Shown here in pieces: positions 38,070 to 50,579 of a DNA stretch of 64,000 nt (its first letter is position 1; every line of letters begins with the position of its first letter). The position numbers and the translations under genes are program-made. The notes under the pieces were generated by a model. That model searched no databases. It was given only the letters and a program-made list of their open reading frames with translations, and was not told where the DNA came from. The stretch covers positions 3,038,001 to 3,102,000 of the forward strand of contig NC_064240.1 of NCBI RefSeq assembly GCF_023101765.2, read 5' to 3'. This stretch comes from Spodoptera frugiperda. Its lineage: Eukaryota; Arthropoda; Insecta; Lepidoptera; Noctuidae.

Positions 38070-41000
38070 ATGAAGTGTGTTTTGTTAATACTCGCTCTGA
38101 CGAGTACGGCGAGGAGTCAGGGTCCCGATTCTATTGGTACGTTTAATCCAAACTATCCTCAACAACCTTACCAGGATAACAACCAAAATGGAAGTCTATA
38201 TCGTCCAAACTCTCAGGTACCCTATGGCAGCTTTCCTGTGAACGGTAACGATTACAATTCGGGCCAGAGTTCGTTTTATCAAGACAATTTTAACTCTGAT
38301 AATTACGGTAACAATGATAACGAGGTTGACCCTCAAAACACGGCGACGTATTACGCCGGTTTGGACTACGAGGAGAGATATAGGTGTCCGCCTAATTGGA
38401 TCAGGTTCCGGGAGTCATGTTACCGTTTCACTAAATCACCGGACCGCCCACGAAATGAGGCCCGTAAAATTTGTTTAGCATATGAAGCCGACCTGGCGTC
38501 GGTCAATAGCCCTGAAGAGCATGGTTTTATTATCACAAATCTAATGAGATTAGACCCACAGAAGGGTTCATGGTACATTGGTGCTCATCAACAGTCCCCA
38601 GGGTATTGGTCTAATGATGCTGATGGTTCACAATTGACTGGATTAGAGAATGCATTTTTCAATGATCATTCACAAATATACACAAGTTATAACATACTGC
38701 CTCGTGACTACTTAGTGTACAAATTCTCACACCAGGATGGTCGCTGGGGACTGTCCCCTGTTGAGGGCACACAGTACTATCATTTCATTTGTGAAGGACA
38801 GACACAGAGACTGCATTACCTTATTGAAGAAGAAAGATCTTTCACTTATGGACTAGAAACTTATGATCCCGAGAGGATTCCTAGAGGGCCTTACTTTATA
38901 AAGGAGCCAGTTGATACCATATATGATCCTATGAGGAACTACCATGTTCAGTTGACCTGTATTGCTGGTGGGTACCCCGCACCTGTCTACAAATGGTACA
39001 GGGAAGAATATCAAGTAGACAACCCTGTCTATACTGAGATTGATCCATTAGTTGATACCAGATTTGTGCTCAGTGGTGGAACACTCATGATTTACACTCC
39101 TGACACTGATAAAGACAATGCGAGATATCACTGCACAGCTTCCAATAAATTTGGTACTATCCGGTCAGAGTCAGTGCGCTTATCTTTTGGTTTTATTAGA
39201 GAGTTTAATCAAAAGAGATCTGTTGAAAGTGGTAATCAATACTGGGGTAAAGTGATGTACTGTGATCCACCATCCTATTATCCTGCAGTGAACTTCTTAT
39301 GGGCCCGTAACTATTTCCCTAATCTTGTGGAAGAAGACAAGCGAGTCTTTGTGTCTTATGATGGTGGACTCTACTTCTCTGCCTTAGAGACCATTGACAG
39401 GGGTAACTACAGTTGTAATGTCATGAGTAAGGTGTCTGATGCAGGCCGCAATGGACCTTTCTTCCCATTGTATGTTTATCCCCATTCTGATTATCAGCAT
39501 CTTAAATTCCCCAATAATTTCCCGAAAGTGTTCCCTGAAGCACCAGTAGTGGGACAGGAAGTCCGCTTAGAATGTGTCTCTTTTGGTTATCCAGTTCCTT
39601 CTTACAACTGGACCAGGAGGAATGGCAATATGCCAAAGAGGGCACGTCTGAGTAATTATGACCGTGTCCTGACAATACCCAATGTTGGAGTAGAAGATGA
39701 AGGAGAATACATTTGTGATGTTAAGAATGACCGGGCACATATATCTAACAGTGTCTTCCTGAAGGTCCAAGCTAAACCTAACTTTACTATTCCCCTAGCA
39801 GATAAGCATATGGACAATAAAGGTGAATTACATTGGAATTGTGAGGCATTCGGTATTCCAGATGTGAACTATACTTGGTGGAAAAATGGGCAGAAATTGA
39901 CAATGGATACTCTCGAGCCTGATGATAGAGATCGATACGTAATTCAAGATAATGTATTAATTATTAAATATTTAGACCCAACTAGAGATCCAGGAATGTA
40001 TCAATGTGAAGCCAAAAACCAGCTGAAAGCCAGTTATTCCACAGGACAGTTACGCGTATTGTCATTAAAACCGTCGTTTAAGAAGCGCCCACTTGAGTCT
40101 GAAACCTACGGTTCTGAGGGCGGTAATGTTACGTTAAAATGTAACCCTGAGGCTGCTCCTAAACCCACATTTACTTGGAAAAAAGATAATATCGTAATCG
40201 GTGCTGGAGGCAAGAGATTTATTGCTGAATCTGGAAACCTTATAATTCGACAGCTATCTAGAGATGACGAAGGCGTTTATACTTGCGTGGCTAAAAACCA
40301 ATATGGAACTGATGAAAGTAGAGGACGGCTAATAGTACTGCGCGCTCCACGCTTCCTTGAAAGACTTCCTCCTAGAATCACAACACAAGTTAATCAAGTG
40401 GTCTTCTTACATTGTAGCGCTGAAATAGATCCGATGTTAGATACAGCGTATCTCTGGAATCACAACGGCATTCGTATGAAGGAAGCCGCAGATCTGTATG
40501 CTGATAAAAGGATAAAAATCGATGGAGGAGAACTGACTATCCTAAACGTCAGTTTATCTGATGTCGGAGACTACGAGTGTGTGGTAAAGTCAGCTATTGG
40601 ACGGATATCTTCCCACACCCAGCTGCGTATAGAAGGACCACCGGGACCTCCCGGTGGTTTGCAGACCCTCAATATCCAACGATCTTCTGTTACACTGGAA
40701 TGGACGGACAGCAATTCTAATGGTCGTCCAATCCTTAGTTACATGGTCACTGGTCGCACACACTGGAATGCGACATGGTATGTGATCAGTGAAAACGTCG
40801 CCAACGTTATAGAAATTGACCGATACAATGGACGTAAACGTGCGACGATAGTGACGACACTAATGCCGTGGGCAATTTATGAGTTTAGAGTACAAGCCGT
40901 AAACCAATTGGGTCCTGGAAAGCCTTCAGCGCCTAGCCCACAATTCTCTACTCCTGCCGATAAGCCGTACGAAGCGCCCGCTAACGTGGGAGGCGGCGGT

Positions 41001-42444
41001 GGCAAAACCGGTGACCTCACTATTACATGGAATCCGTTACCATCGTCTCTACAGAATGGACCTGGAATTTATTACAAGATATTCTGGCGCCGCAATGGTA
41101 CGGAGGTGGAATTCCAGTCGTTGTCTCTTAAGAAGTATGGCAATATCGGGACTTACGTGGTTCACATATCGACAACTTATTTCTACACTCCGTATGATGT
41201 CAAAGTGCAAGCTTTTAACGACATCGGCGCAGGTCCAGAGAGCCAAGTGGTGACAATATACTCCGCAGAAGACATGCCACAGGTCGCTCCACAGATGGTG
41301 TACGCGAGGTCATTCAACTCTACGTCTTTGAATGTGACATGGAACCCCATCGACCAGTCTCGAGAGAGACTGCGCGGCAAGCTGATCGGTCATCGTCTCA
41401 AGTACTGGAAGCAGGCGAACAAGGAAGAAGAATGTATTTACTACTTGTCCAGAACGACGCGCAACTGGGCTCTTATCGTGGGACTGCAACCCGATACTTA
41501 TTACTTTGTAAAGGTAACTAAATGTTTATTAGTTAAAACTAAAAACCACTACCACAATTATAATAAGATGAAATACTAGAAAAATTGTATGTTCTGTTTA
41601 TAGGTAATGGCGTTCAACTCTGCGGGCGAGGGACCGGAGAGCGAGAGGTACTTGGAGCGAACGTTCCGTAAGGCGCCACAGAAGCCGCCAGCGTCCGTCA
41701 ATGTATGGGCGTACAATCCGACGACCGTCCGCGTCGTGTGGCGATACGTGCAGCCTACTGATGAGGAAGAACCTCTGCTCGGATATAAGGTACTCACACT
41801 AATTACATACAACATATATTATGTATTATTAGGCACGTGTACTTTTTGTTTCACACACGCCGTAAATCAAATCTTTATTGCTTCTAATATATTGATTTCA
41901 CAAAAATTTTAAAATTGAATTTTTGTTTATACGATAAATAATCTTTATTTAATAATGACATAAAAGAGCCAAATACCAAATATATCTTAATAAGCGATGT
42001 AGACCTTATAAAGTTAGATGCCTGTACTAGGAAAACCCTGTATCACAGGTAAAAGTAGTTTAAACATTATAATATACTAAATTGTCTTGAGATCCCTTAA
42101 AGTCAGATATTATAATGTGATTTATTATTTCACAGGTGAGAGTGTGGGAGATAGATCAAGATATGAGCACAGCCAATGACACAATAGTCCTCGTGGAGCA
42201 TAAGCTGGAGGCCTACGTTACGAATCTCACGCCAGGCAAGTCCTACAACTTGCGTGTCCTCGCGTACTCGAATGGTGGTGACGGCAGAATGTCTTCGCCA
42301 GCTATCACCTTCCAAATGGGAGACTACCACACCGACGCCTACAGTTACTCGGCACGAAGCTCCGCCCAAAATCTACATGTACAAACTGTAGTGTTACTCA
42401 CTTCTATTCTTTTATTTCTCTCTCTTAAATGGGTAATTTCGTGA
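38070..42444 (+). CDS. Cont: Contactin, GPI-anchored adhesion protein
   Basis: Cell-surface adhesion molecule; in Drosophila Contactin acts with Neurexin IV and Neuroglian at septate junctions. CDS exons: 38,070-41,513, 41,604-41,789, 42,136-42,444, all phase 0, giving 1,312 residues (close to the insect family length). The order visible is: signal peptide (MKCVLLILALTSTARSQ); Asn/Tyr/Gln-rich spacer; C-type lectin about 107-243 (CPPNWIRFRESCYRF to YHFICEG); six Ig domains about 272-855, with Trp and Tyr-x-Cys landmarks (DEGVYTCVAKNQ, DEGEYICDVKN); four FN3 domains about 857-1,275; hydrophobic C-terminus (VVLLTSILLFLSL) with a short end, fitting a GPI-anchor signal. N-glycosylation sites are frequent. 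The lectin-Ig6-FN3x4 architecture is specific to arthropod contactin. An acceptor just upstream of the ATG implies a spliced 5' leader. Confidence 0.95.
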
Positions 42445-43545
42445 TGGCAGCTTTACAGTTATGTTGGCAGCTAAGGCAGTACTATAAAATAATTATGTAT
42501 TTCTTTTTATCAATGCTGAAGCATTCCTTTTTTTTTTGTTATCTGATATTCGGTTGTGATATGTATCCGGCCATTACTTTCGTTCAAAATCGGAACTCTA
42601 ATGATATTACATTTATAATTTTATTTGGTTTAAAAACTATACTTAGTAACTATGTATGTATTTAGGACTTCTAAGTTAGATTTATTTGTGTCTTGTGCGT
42701 ACATAAATTTATGTGTTTGTTTCAATTCCAACCGCAATCTCAATATTTATCTCGAATAGCACAAAACGACAGCGACTTTTCTGGCGGCTTTTCTGTTAAA
42801 AACAGGCAAATGTGTTGATAATAGGTGATAAGTCATAACAGTAACTAAACTGTTAAAGTAGTTTTACATTTGTCTCTTAATATGTATATTCTGCTATTTT
42901 TATATTACATGATTACCTGTCAATTGTTTTATTGACAATAAGTAATTTATGACATTTTAATATAAGATTTTAATTAAGCAGAATTTTTATATAAAGTTCT
43001 TTAATGTTAGGTCCATATCAGATAGGATAGATTAAGGATAATATTTTGTAATTTGTATCAGCTATCTACAACGTAGCTACCACCAATCCGAGCCATTATA
43101 TCATTGATCTGATTTATTTTTTTATATAAACTTTATTTTTATATTTATACAAGTGTTCAAATATGTTTTAAACATTTATTTTAATTTTTTAGTGAACTAA
43201 AAGGTATTATTTTTATATGGCTATTAATTACAATTGACAGTGACTGATTCACGATAATTTCAATGCATTATGGAACTGTAATAATTTGGTTCATATTTTG
43301 TGTTTAATATTAAAAAGTAAGATATTATGACGTCATAAAGACTACTTATTACGATTGACATAAGTAGTACACTACCGTACCCGCCTAACGTTTGCCTGCT
43401 GAGTGAATCAATATTTCCGATTCTTGTTGTAGTGTACTAGATGTAAAGATATGAAATGCCTTATAAATGTTAAAAATATCATTGTAATATGTATCTGTTT
43501 CCAGTAAAAATTTTATGAAATTTTTGTGTTTTTCTTATACGAATT

Positions 43546-43960
43546 TTCTCCTGTATAAGATCCACACTAGGATTTTCTCCTGTATCGTGGATGCAATTAC
43601 TGACAATCTATACTAATATTATATCTATACTAATATTATAAAGCTGAAGAGTTTGTTTGTTTGTTTGAACGCGCTAATCTCCGGAACTACTGGTCCGTTT
43701 TGGATAATAATTTTTGTGTTAGATAGTGCATTTATCGAAGAAGGCTATAGGCTATAAAACATCACGCTATGACCAATAGGAGCCGAGCAGAGCGGGTGAA
43801 ACCGCGCGGAAGTAGCTTGTATTATATACACACCACAACCAGACCCGAAACAACAATTTGTGGTTCATACATAGAGTTGCTCTGTTCAATTGTTCTGCTC
43901 GAACCTGCTACACGTTGCGCGGCAGCCGGTTACCCAGCTACCGCAGACTGGTACATTATC
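43546..43960 (+). mobile_element. Moth repeat of 57,075 type, split by a Helitron
   Basis: The left part (TTTTCTCCTGTATCGTGGAT, from about 43,573) and the right part (CCGAAACAACAATTTGTGG, from 43,847) appear in the same order as in the uninterrupted relative at about 57,090-57,235. There the two parts are separated by only some 45 bases; here they are about 250 bases apart because the Helitron at 43,624-43,819 sits between them. The right part has AATTGTTCTGCTCGAACCTG, then ACGTTGCGCGGCAGCCGG, resembling a tRNA-like promoter region. Confidence 0.55.
43624..43819 (+). mobile_element. Short nonautonomous Helitron, nested
   Basis: It starts TCTATACTAATATTATAAAG after an A and shares GTTTGTTTGTTTGAACGCGC and GCCGAGCAGAGCGGGTGAAA with the copy at 23,974-24,146. 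The 3' end reads CTTG before T instead of CTAG, a single-base change. The first 17 bases are duplicated just outside at 43,607-43,623. Confidence 0.65.
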
Positions 43961-44175
43961 ATAAACTCGAATGTCTACAATATTTCCTACCCACACTTAA
44001 ACATACCATCATACTTCTTGCTAGTCCTAGTAATTCTGAACAATATATTTTTGAGTTGCATTGCAAATAATTTAGAGGTTCCGGCCTCAGAGGTCCCTGG
44101 GCTCCCCTTTGTGTGGAGTTCCCCGATTATTTCGCGGAATGGGCCCATTAACCTAAAAAATATTTTGATGACTTA

Positions 44176-44378
44176 CTAGCTAGTAGCTACTCGGGAGCGG
44201 GGTTTTAGGGGCGAGTTTTCACCCACTGCTTGGCTGCTATTGATTGTGTTGTGATGTTTTTAACCCTTATAACCTTCGTTTATAAATGGACGGACTATCC
44301 ACCATACAATAATTATTTAATTCGAACCAGTGGTTCGGCGATTCTTGCGTTCAAACAAACTTCTGCTTAGTATTATTA
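44176..44378 (-). mobile_element. Diverged Helitron copy, inverted
   Basis: On the minus strand it ends CTAG before T. It shares the reverse complement of GTTTGTTTGAACGC near 44,350 and TGGATAGTCCG near 44,290 with the copy at 23,974. It is more diverged than the other two, and its 5' end is not sharply defined. Confidence 0.5.
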
Positions 44379-44470
44379 AGTACATTTACGTAAGGATAAT
44401 ACAAAAACTAAGTATGAGTAGGATTTAACTGTTTAATTAACATTACAATACATTACAATTTTACATTTTG

Positions 44471-47400
44471 TCACAATTTCTTGTATTTTACCTTACGTTT
44501 TAAACACTTGGCATCTACATTATCTAGTAAATCAACATCAATAGAGTTTTTCCTCTTCAATAAACTCCCCTCTTCCGTTGGTTGCACCTGTTTTAGAGGA
44601 AGCAGTCCCACTGCGTACGGTATATTATTCTCTAACGTGGGACTTATTTTGTCATCATTTGCATTGGGTTGTTCATTTTCCTTATTAAGATCATCGTTTT
44701 CATTAATCATATCTGTCCATTGCCCACTTTCGACGTTTACTGGGCCGGTGAGATCTATCACAGATTCTTGATACCGGGACTCTGATGCCATCGTATCAAT
44801 TTGACTTTCATTGCTCGCTCTATGCTCGTTACGTACAGTATCCTCATTATCTTCGTGCGTCTTCTTACTAATGTCTAAATTATCCCATTGCAACCCACTC
44901 GACGTTATTGTTGCTGATATATCTCCATTACTGTTCTTTGAAGTATTTAAATCTTTCATGTTGTCAGAGTCATTGTCAAATACATTAGACACATTCAGGG
45001 TGTTTACGTTGAAATCCTGAACGTTAGAATCTGGATTGGAATTTAAATTATCTTGATCATCTTTAGAAGAATTATGTTTTTGTGCCATGTTCATTTTGTT
45101 TTCAATGTTCATTAAATCTTTTATTATTTCATCTCTCTCTTGAGCTCGTTGATCGAGTTGTGCGCTGTCTTCGTAGTTATTTTGGTCATCGTCATTACGC
45201 TTCGGTGTCGACATAAGACAATCGAGTGCATCTTCTTTAAAAACTGCACTTTGTGGAAGTTGTAGTCCGAAATCGTAACAGTCTTCGTTCCTTCTCAGAT
45301 CTTCTGGGTTAAGAGGATTATACTGTTGACTTAAGTTTGAACTCAAATGTGAAGTTTTGGTATCAAGCAATGAAATACTGAAGTTCGTATCTAAGGAAGT
45401 ACTGGCTGGACATAGTTGTTCAATGACTCTTGCGTCGTGTAGCTGCTGGTCTTCGTAATATTTCTTTACATCATCGCTCATAGACTTTGTGAAAAATTGC
45501 ATATCGCCATCGATGCAGGAGAAATCATGTGCATTCACATGGTCTATAGAATTATTATTTTCTTGTAGGCGTGGGTCCAGCACCACGTAGTTTTGTTGTT
45601 CTTCAAAGGATTCCAAGTTATCGGGTAGTATAGCGTTGAGACTATTAATGGTATCCTCGGTGCGATTATACTGGGACGAATCCTTATCGTAATCAGAGTT
45701 TGAGCCGTAACCTTTGTTGCCAAGTAGCATTTCTCCTCTCTCTATAGATTTGGATAGATCATCTATGCTCTTAATTTCACTGGGATCAGCTACTTTTTCA
45801 ATAATATTGGGTTGTTCTATAACTTCGTATTGTATTTCACTGCTTTGTACCATGTCAAGTAGTACTTGTTCATTCACGTTTATGTAGGAGCCATCACCAG
45901 ACTCAAAGAGAATTGGCAGATCGGTAGGCAAGCCGGCGTTTTTCAAGGCGTTAACATATTGTGACATGGCCGTACTAATGCCAGTCGTGGACGATTCAGC
46001 TGAGCTAATGGGGTTATTGTTAGAATAACTTGTGATGGTTTCATTTCCTATGGAGTGCTCTTTGTTATATGAGATGGTGGGATCGAGGACGTTGGACGAA
46101 ACGGTCTGGTCCATGTACATGAGGTCGTTGTCAATGTTCATGTAATTGGTGGAGGTCTCTGGGCCACAGATGCTGTTGACGGCTTGAGAGAGTGTCACTC
46201 TGTCCATGTAGTCCTAAACAATCAAAATGTGAATGTCAATAATTATTATTACATACTCAACTTACTGAACGAAATATATTATCTTTAAATAAATGGGTGA
46301 TGTTTAGAGTACCTACGTAAGTTTTAACCAGTTTTCAATACCTGCATATGTCTAGTTTGCAAGTGTTTCAGCTGGTGAATTGCCTTGCGGGAGTCTTGCT
46401 CTCGCCGTAGAAGTGCCCGCTCAGCTGCTCGGCCTAGAGAGCCAGTTCCCTCCCAGGCTCCTGGTCTCTGGATGTGGAAAATACAGCATATAGAATACTT
46501 TTAACATAACAACATTTTTTTCTAAACACTCTTAGAAGAAAAATTGTTGAACTACCTAGGTATATTCAATGAGATTTTGATACATACCTACTCACATACC
46601 TACAATCTGTTCACATATCTACTAACAGGGCTTTTTTTTTTGAGGGGGAAAATCATCCAATGACTTTTCTCGCCCTGGAGGGAGTGTCAGACACTTACTG
46701 ACTAAAAACCACCCCGTTCCTACTCCTACTTTTCGAACCGGAGCCCCGGTAAACCCGCTAGGTAGTCCACAGCTCCGGATCACTAACAGAGCTTAGGGTG
46801 GCATAAAGAACCCCTAACACTAACAACGTTGGTAAAAATACGAACGTGTGTGTTATAAATCTCATGTTTAACCGACTGTGTTACAAGACCGTTCATGTTT
46901 TTATGGTGGTATACTTACTCTGACACTGGGCCTGCCACGCCGCGGTTTGATAGCTCTGGGCGCGTCCGGATAGTCCACTGTGGTAGTGCTCCCACCATTT
47001 TCAATGTCAAAGGGAATGCGGACTACCATGTCCTGGAATGGTGTAGGCAGATGTTAACTACGATCTCAAATAAATCGCACTACCTCATAAATGTGAAAGT
47101 TTGTTTGTTTGGATGTTTGTCCATCAATTACGCTGAAACTACTGAATGGATTTGACTGAAGTGATATTGATACGGGGTATCATTATCTCATCATTTCAAC
47201 CACAACAAGACCCTGAATATAGGAATCCCCCAGTGACTTCAAGATTGTGATCATAAGATATGCACTTTTTGTTTGTAGAATTGTATTTATTGAACAAACC
47301 TTATTCATTCTAACGAGATTGTCGACTGGCTGGCCGGTGCTGGTTGCTGGGGCGAGCTGGGACGGCTGCTGCGTCTTATTGTCGCTCTCCTATTATATCG

Positions 47401-48570
47401 ATTTTATTAAAAAATATTTTTGGTCACATTATGTGCTAAGTATAAGACATCTAGATGGTCAAGCGAAACATTGCCCTTGCTGGGCATGTAGGTCTATCAA
47501 TAGGTGCCCAGATCCCAACAAATACCTACTAGGTGTTACATACTTAATTAAAAGTAAATGCGAAAGTAGATAAAGCATGAAATTTCGCAATTATCTAGTC
47601 TAGGTAGGTATGGTTGAGAGTACCTACGGAAAAGGATATGGGCACGGATGTGACCTACTTTTTTACCGCAGGAAAAAGAAAATTAGAAATAAACTAAGGA
47701 ATAATCAAGTATATGTAGTACCTGAGAATGTAAATCAATAAGCGATTGTGGAGGTCTGTTTATCACCACAGGCGGTGTGAAGACTGGCATTTCACCTAAA
47801 ATTATGCAAGGAAGTGTTATTTACGTACATTATCAATTAACACATACTTATTTACCACTACTTAATTACCTACCTACCAATTACAATATAGCAACTAACA
47901 CTAAGATATTTAAGGAAGATTTCCACCTATCATTCTGTTAGAAAAAATAAAAATTAGCTACTTGTTCTAAGAGCTTCAATCAGTTTGTTTTAGTCCCTAA
48001 CCCATTTATTTATTTAATTGAATAGATTCCGTTAATGCAATTAAGTACTTACTGTTATTAGCAATGCCCAGACCTTCTTTAGTGACTTTCGAAAGACCTT
48101 TAATCTTTAAAAACTGTGCTGCTGATACCAGTTCATCTAAGTTCTCTTCAAGGCATTGAGTTTTTCCACAATACATGAATTCTACTAAACATTTTAAAAC
48201 ACTGAAGCGCATTTTTAATATAATTAAAGGTTCTCCTGTTTGCTTTTGCAACACCTCCTAAAATATTGAGAGATATTTAAATATTAAATGTATTTTTTTT
48301 TCTTGTCACTTTGGCGGCAATTTGGATTCTGGAGACAGTAAATTAATAAAAGAAAATGGTAGCACATAAAGTAATTAATTATAAAGCAAATTTTTATACC
48401 TGAAAATAAGCACTGCTTGCAGCAAGTACAGCTTTATGCACGCGCAAAGTATGAGAGCTGCACATTAATGTCATATCGACTAACGATTGCATTTGCAACA
48501 AAATACCAAATCTCGACATTAGATGTTCGGAATAATCTTCATAGTGGAGACTATATCGTATTGGAGCCAT
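44471..48570 (-). CDS. BTB/POZ protein with AT-hook and acidic C-terminus
   Basis: Likely nuclear chromatin or transcription factor. Seven coding exons (minus): 48,570-48,400, 48,257-48,053, 47,795-47,722, 47,389-47,300, 47,032-46,919, 46,467-46,342, 46,213-44,471; 840 residues, all GT..AG and in frame. The start is the ATG at 48,570 (MAPIRYSLHYED); no further in-frame ATG precedes it within the exon. Residues about 1-120 are a BTB domain of the insect tramtrack/bric-a-brac type (SLVDMTLMCSSHTLRVHKAV, LAASSAYFQEVL, LVEFMYCGKT, AAQFLKIKGL). KPRRGRPSV at about 209-217 is an AT-hook. Residues 218-260 are basic and probably helical. The last 580 residues are Asp/Asn/Ser-rich and acidic, ending in a basic cluster (KCLKRKVKYKK) that may be a nuclear signal. 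No C2H2 fingers, HTH or BACK/Kelch segment is visible. I do not recognise an exact Drosophila orthologue; Cp190, lola, mod(mdg4) and bab differ. Confidence 0.85.
46633..46781 (-). mobile_element. tRNA-like SINE, copy D, in BTB-gene intron
   Basis: On the minus strand it runs from GATCCGGAGCTGTGGACTAC to a poly-A tail (T-run at 46,632-46,641). A 12-base target duplication with one mismatch flanks it: ACTAACAGGGCT at 46,621-46,632 and ACTAACAGAGCT at 46,782-46,793. It lies in the intron between the fifth and sixth coding exons, in the same orientation as the host gene. Confidence 0.82.
47085..47250 (+). mobile_element. Helitron-like fragment in BTB-gene intron
   Basis: ATAAATGTGAAAGTTTGTTT followed by CATCAATTACGCTGAAACTA resembles the 5' part of common moth nonautonomous Helitrons. 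No CTAG end was identified, so it is probably truncated. Confidence 0.4.
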
Positions 48571-49029
48571 TTCTAATAACACCTATACGCTTTGAATTAC
48601 ACTCATAGAAAATCATCAAAATATCTTTTTGATGAAAAATGACAAGTTTTTGATAGGTTAAACAAAAGACAGCTGAAAAAATAATTGCTAAGTTTTTAAA
48701 AATGAATATAGAACTTAAATAAATGCCTGTAGAAAAAGAGGTTCTAATTTCAGATTTGAAAATTAAAAAATTTCGTCGTTGTCTATTAAATTAGGCAGAA
48801 TAAAGTAAGGATTAACTTTAAAATGTATCAGGTACCTAACTAAATAATAAACAGTTGTATTGTTGGAGTCTTTTTAATCCATTAAAAATGCAGAAAAAAA
48901 TAGTAAAATGTTAGAAAATGAATTTATTACAAATTTGTATTCATAATGGATAATTTAAATAATGTTCACGGTAAATAAGAAGTTATCCTAAATTAATAGT
49001 TTGCAATATAATAACTTAGGTACAGTCAG

Positions 49030-49053
49030 AGATAAGATAAGATAAGATAAGAT
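49030..49053. repeat. (GATAA)n microsatellite
   Basis: About five tandem copies of GATAA. Each unit also contains GATA, so GATA-factor binding is conceivable in a region upstream of the BTB gene, but the array may be neutral. Confidence 0.85.
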
Positions 49054-50545
49054 AGATTGTAATAAACGTAGGTACATCACAGACTAATTAAGTACTCAAA
49101 CAATTTTAATTGTAGGTATTAGGTATTATGATTCTTATTACAACTTTGCCACTTTTGTTACAATCAGGTCATTATAATTATTAAAGTAGTTAAATTATAA
49201 AACAATCACCATAACACACTGGAAAAACAAATAAAAACTTAGAATAGGTTTGAAATTTGGAATGTAATTAGGAATGTAATGATTTGTTCATAAGGCACTT
49301 GGAACAAATACAGTGAGATTGTAGTCAGATGCGTAAATATCAGATAACATCACAAAGTTCTGTATTATAAGTAACGTAAAGATAGTTAATTAGAATACAA
49401 TTTGTCATTATGGGAAGTTTACCAACTATAAAACCATTAAATAGAAGTATAGATTCTAGTCACATTTAATTATATAATATCAAATTCACAATTAACATGT
49501 ACTTAAATCGAACTTTTTACTAAGGAAGAGTTAATAGACTTAGACAAGATAAAACAAACTCACTCAAGACGAATAGATTCTTATATAGGCATGGATAACT
49601 GCGAATATATAGGCGTAAGCTTCAGGTAATAACCCAGCAGATGTGGCCAGTTGCTTATCCTATCTTCACATTATCCACATAAGTATTTTTATAAAATACA
49701 AATTTGTAACATTTCCAATACCTTAGGATCTTCTTAGAAATCAGTTCCTATACAATACAATAGCTTTTACGTTTTACCCTTACCTCCCTACGTCGAAGCT
49801 CATAAACGCTGTGCCACAGCCGCAAAGCTTTCGCACGACTCACGAAAATACTGGAACACATTTTGATTAATATCTGAGATAGAAATAAAACCAGCTATCA
49901 TATATACAAGATCCATGCACTTTTTCTGCACCAAATATAATAAAGTACATGTCTTTATCAACATAATAAGGGTTTTGCTGGGTCAGATATGGAATCTACC
50001 TGATAAGTCGTTGTAATGTGTAAAGTGAAACTTTAATAGCTCAACATATTATTGAATTGCAATAAAACAGTGAATACAAATCAGGTGATAGAAAAGAAGT
50101 CTTCATAATCTCTCTTTTCAAACAAATGTTGTTTCACTAATTTTTGCAACTATTTATGATAAAGTTTCGGTTAAATAATATGGCAATATTCAGACCTATT
50201 ATTTCATCCTAATATTATTTAACACGTGCAACATTCTTTGGATAAAATAATCATAGACAAAATTAATTTATCACAACACCTAATTTAGGCGGGAACTTAA
50301 AAAAATCAATTTTGTACCTAACAACTAGACAGCATTATACAATTATTACAATATTTCAAAGAGTTATTAATTACTTACATTATGCACTACAATATTGTCA
50401 TACTAATACATGAATTAACAAAATTACATTCCATCCCAGATATTGCAGAACAAAAAGTGTAAAGAAAGTTACAGCCATGAGTTCGCTTACGTACGAGTCT
50501 GTTAGTAATTAGTTCCACTAAATCCAATACGTATAGAAAAATATT

Positions 50546-50579
50546 TTTATTAATTAAATCATTTTACGTTCGTTTTATT
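50546..50579 (-). terminator. Candidate polyadenylation signals of ADAM10 homologue
   Basis: Two AATAAA hexamers on the minus strand (50,579-50,574 and 50,551-50,546) lie about 0.9 kb after the stop at 51,458. They are the best paired candidates I noticed, but AT-rich DNA yields such words by chance. Confidence 0.25.

Larger units (their letters stand above)
42445..44470. other. Convergent intergenic region with nested repeats
   Basis: It separates the contactin stop from the stop of the minus-strand BTB gene. No AATAAA was found in the first kilobase; ATTAAA at 43,309-43,314 is the best candidate contactin polyadenylation signal. From 43,546 to about 44,378 it is repeat-derived: a SINE-like repeat split by a Helitron, then an inverted Helitron copy. 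ORFs here, including one of 136 codons, fall in repeats. Confidence 0.6.

Noticed and set aside
43769..44179. 136-codon ORF between contactin and the BTB gene
   Set aside because: It starts in the Helitron and continues through the split SINE-like repeat; not a gene.
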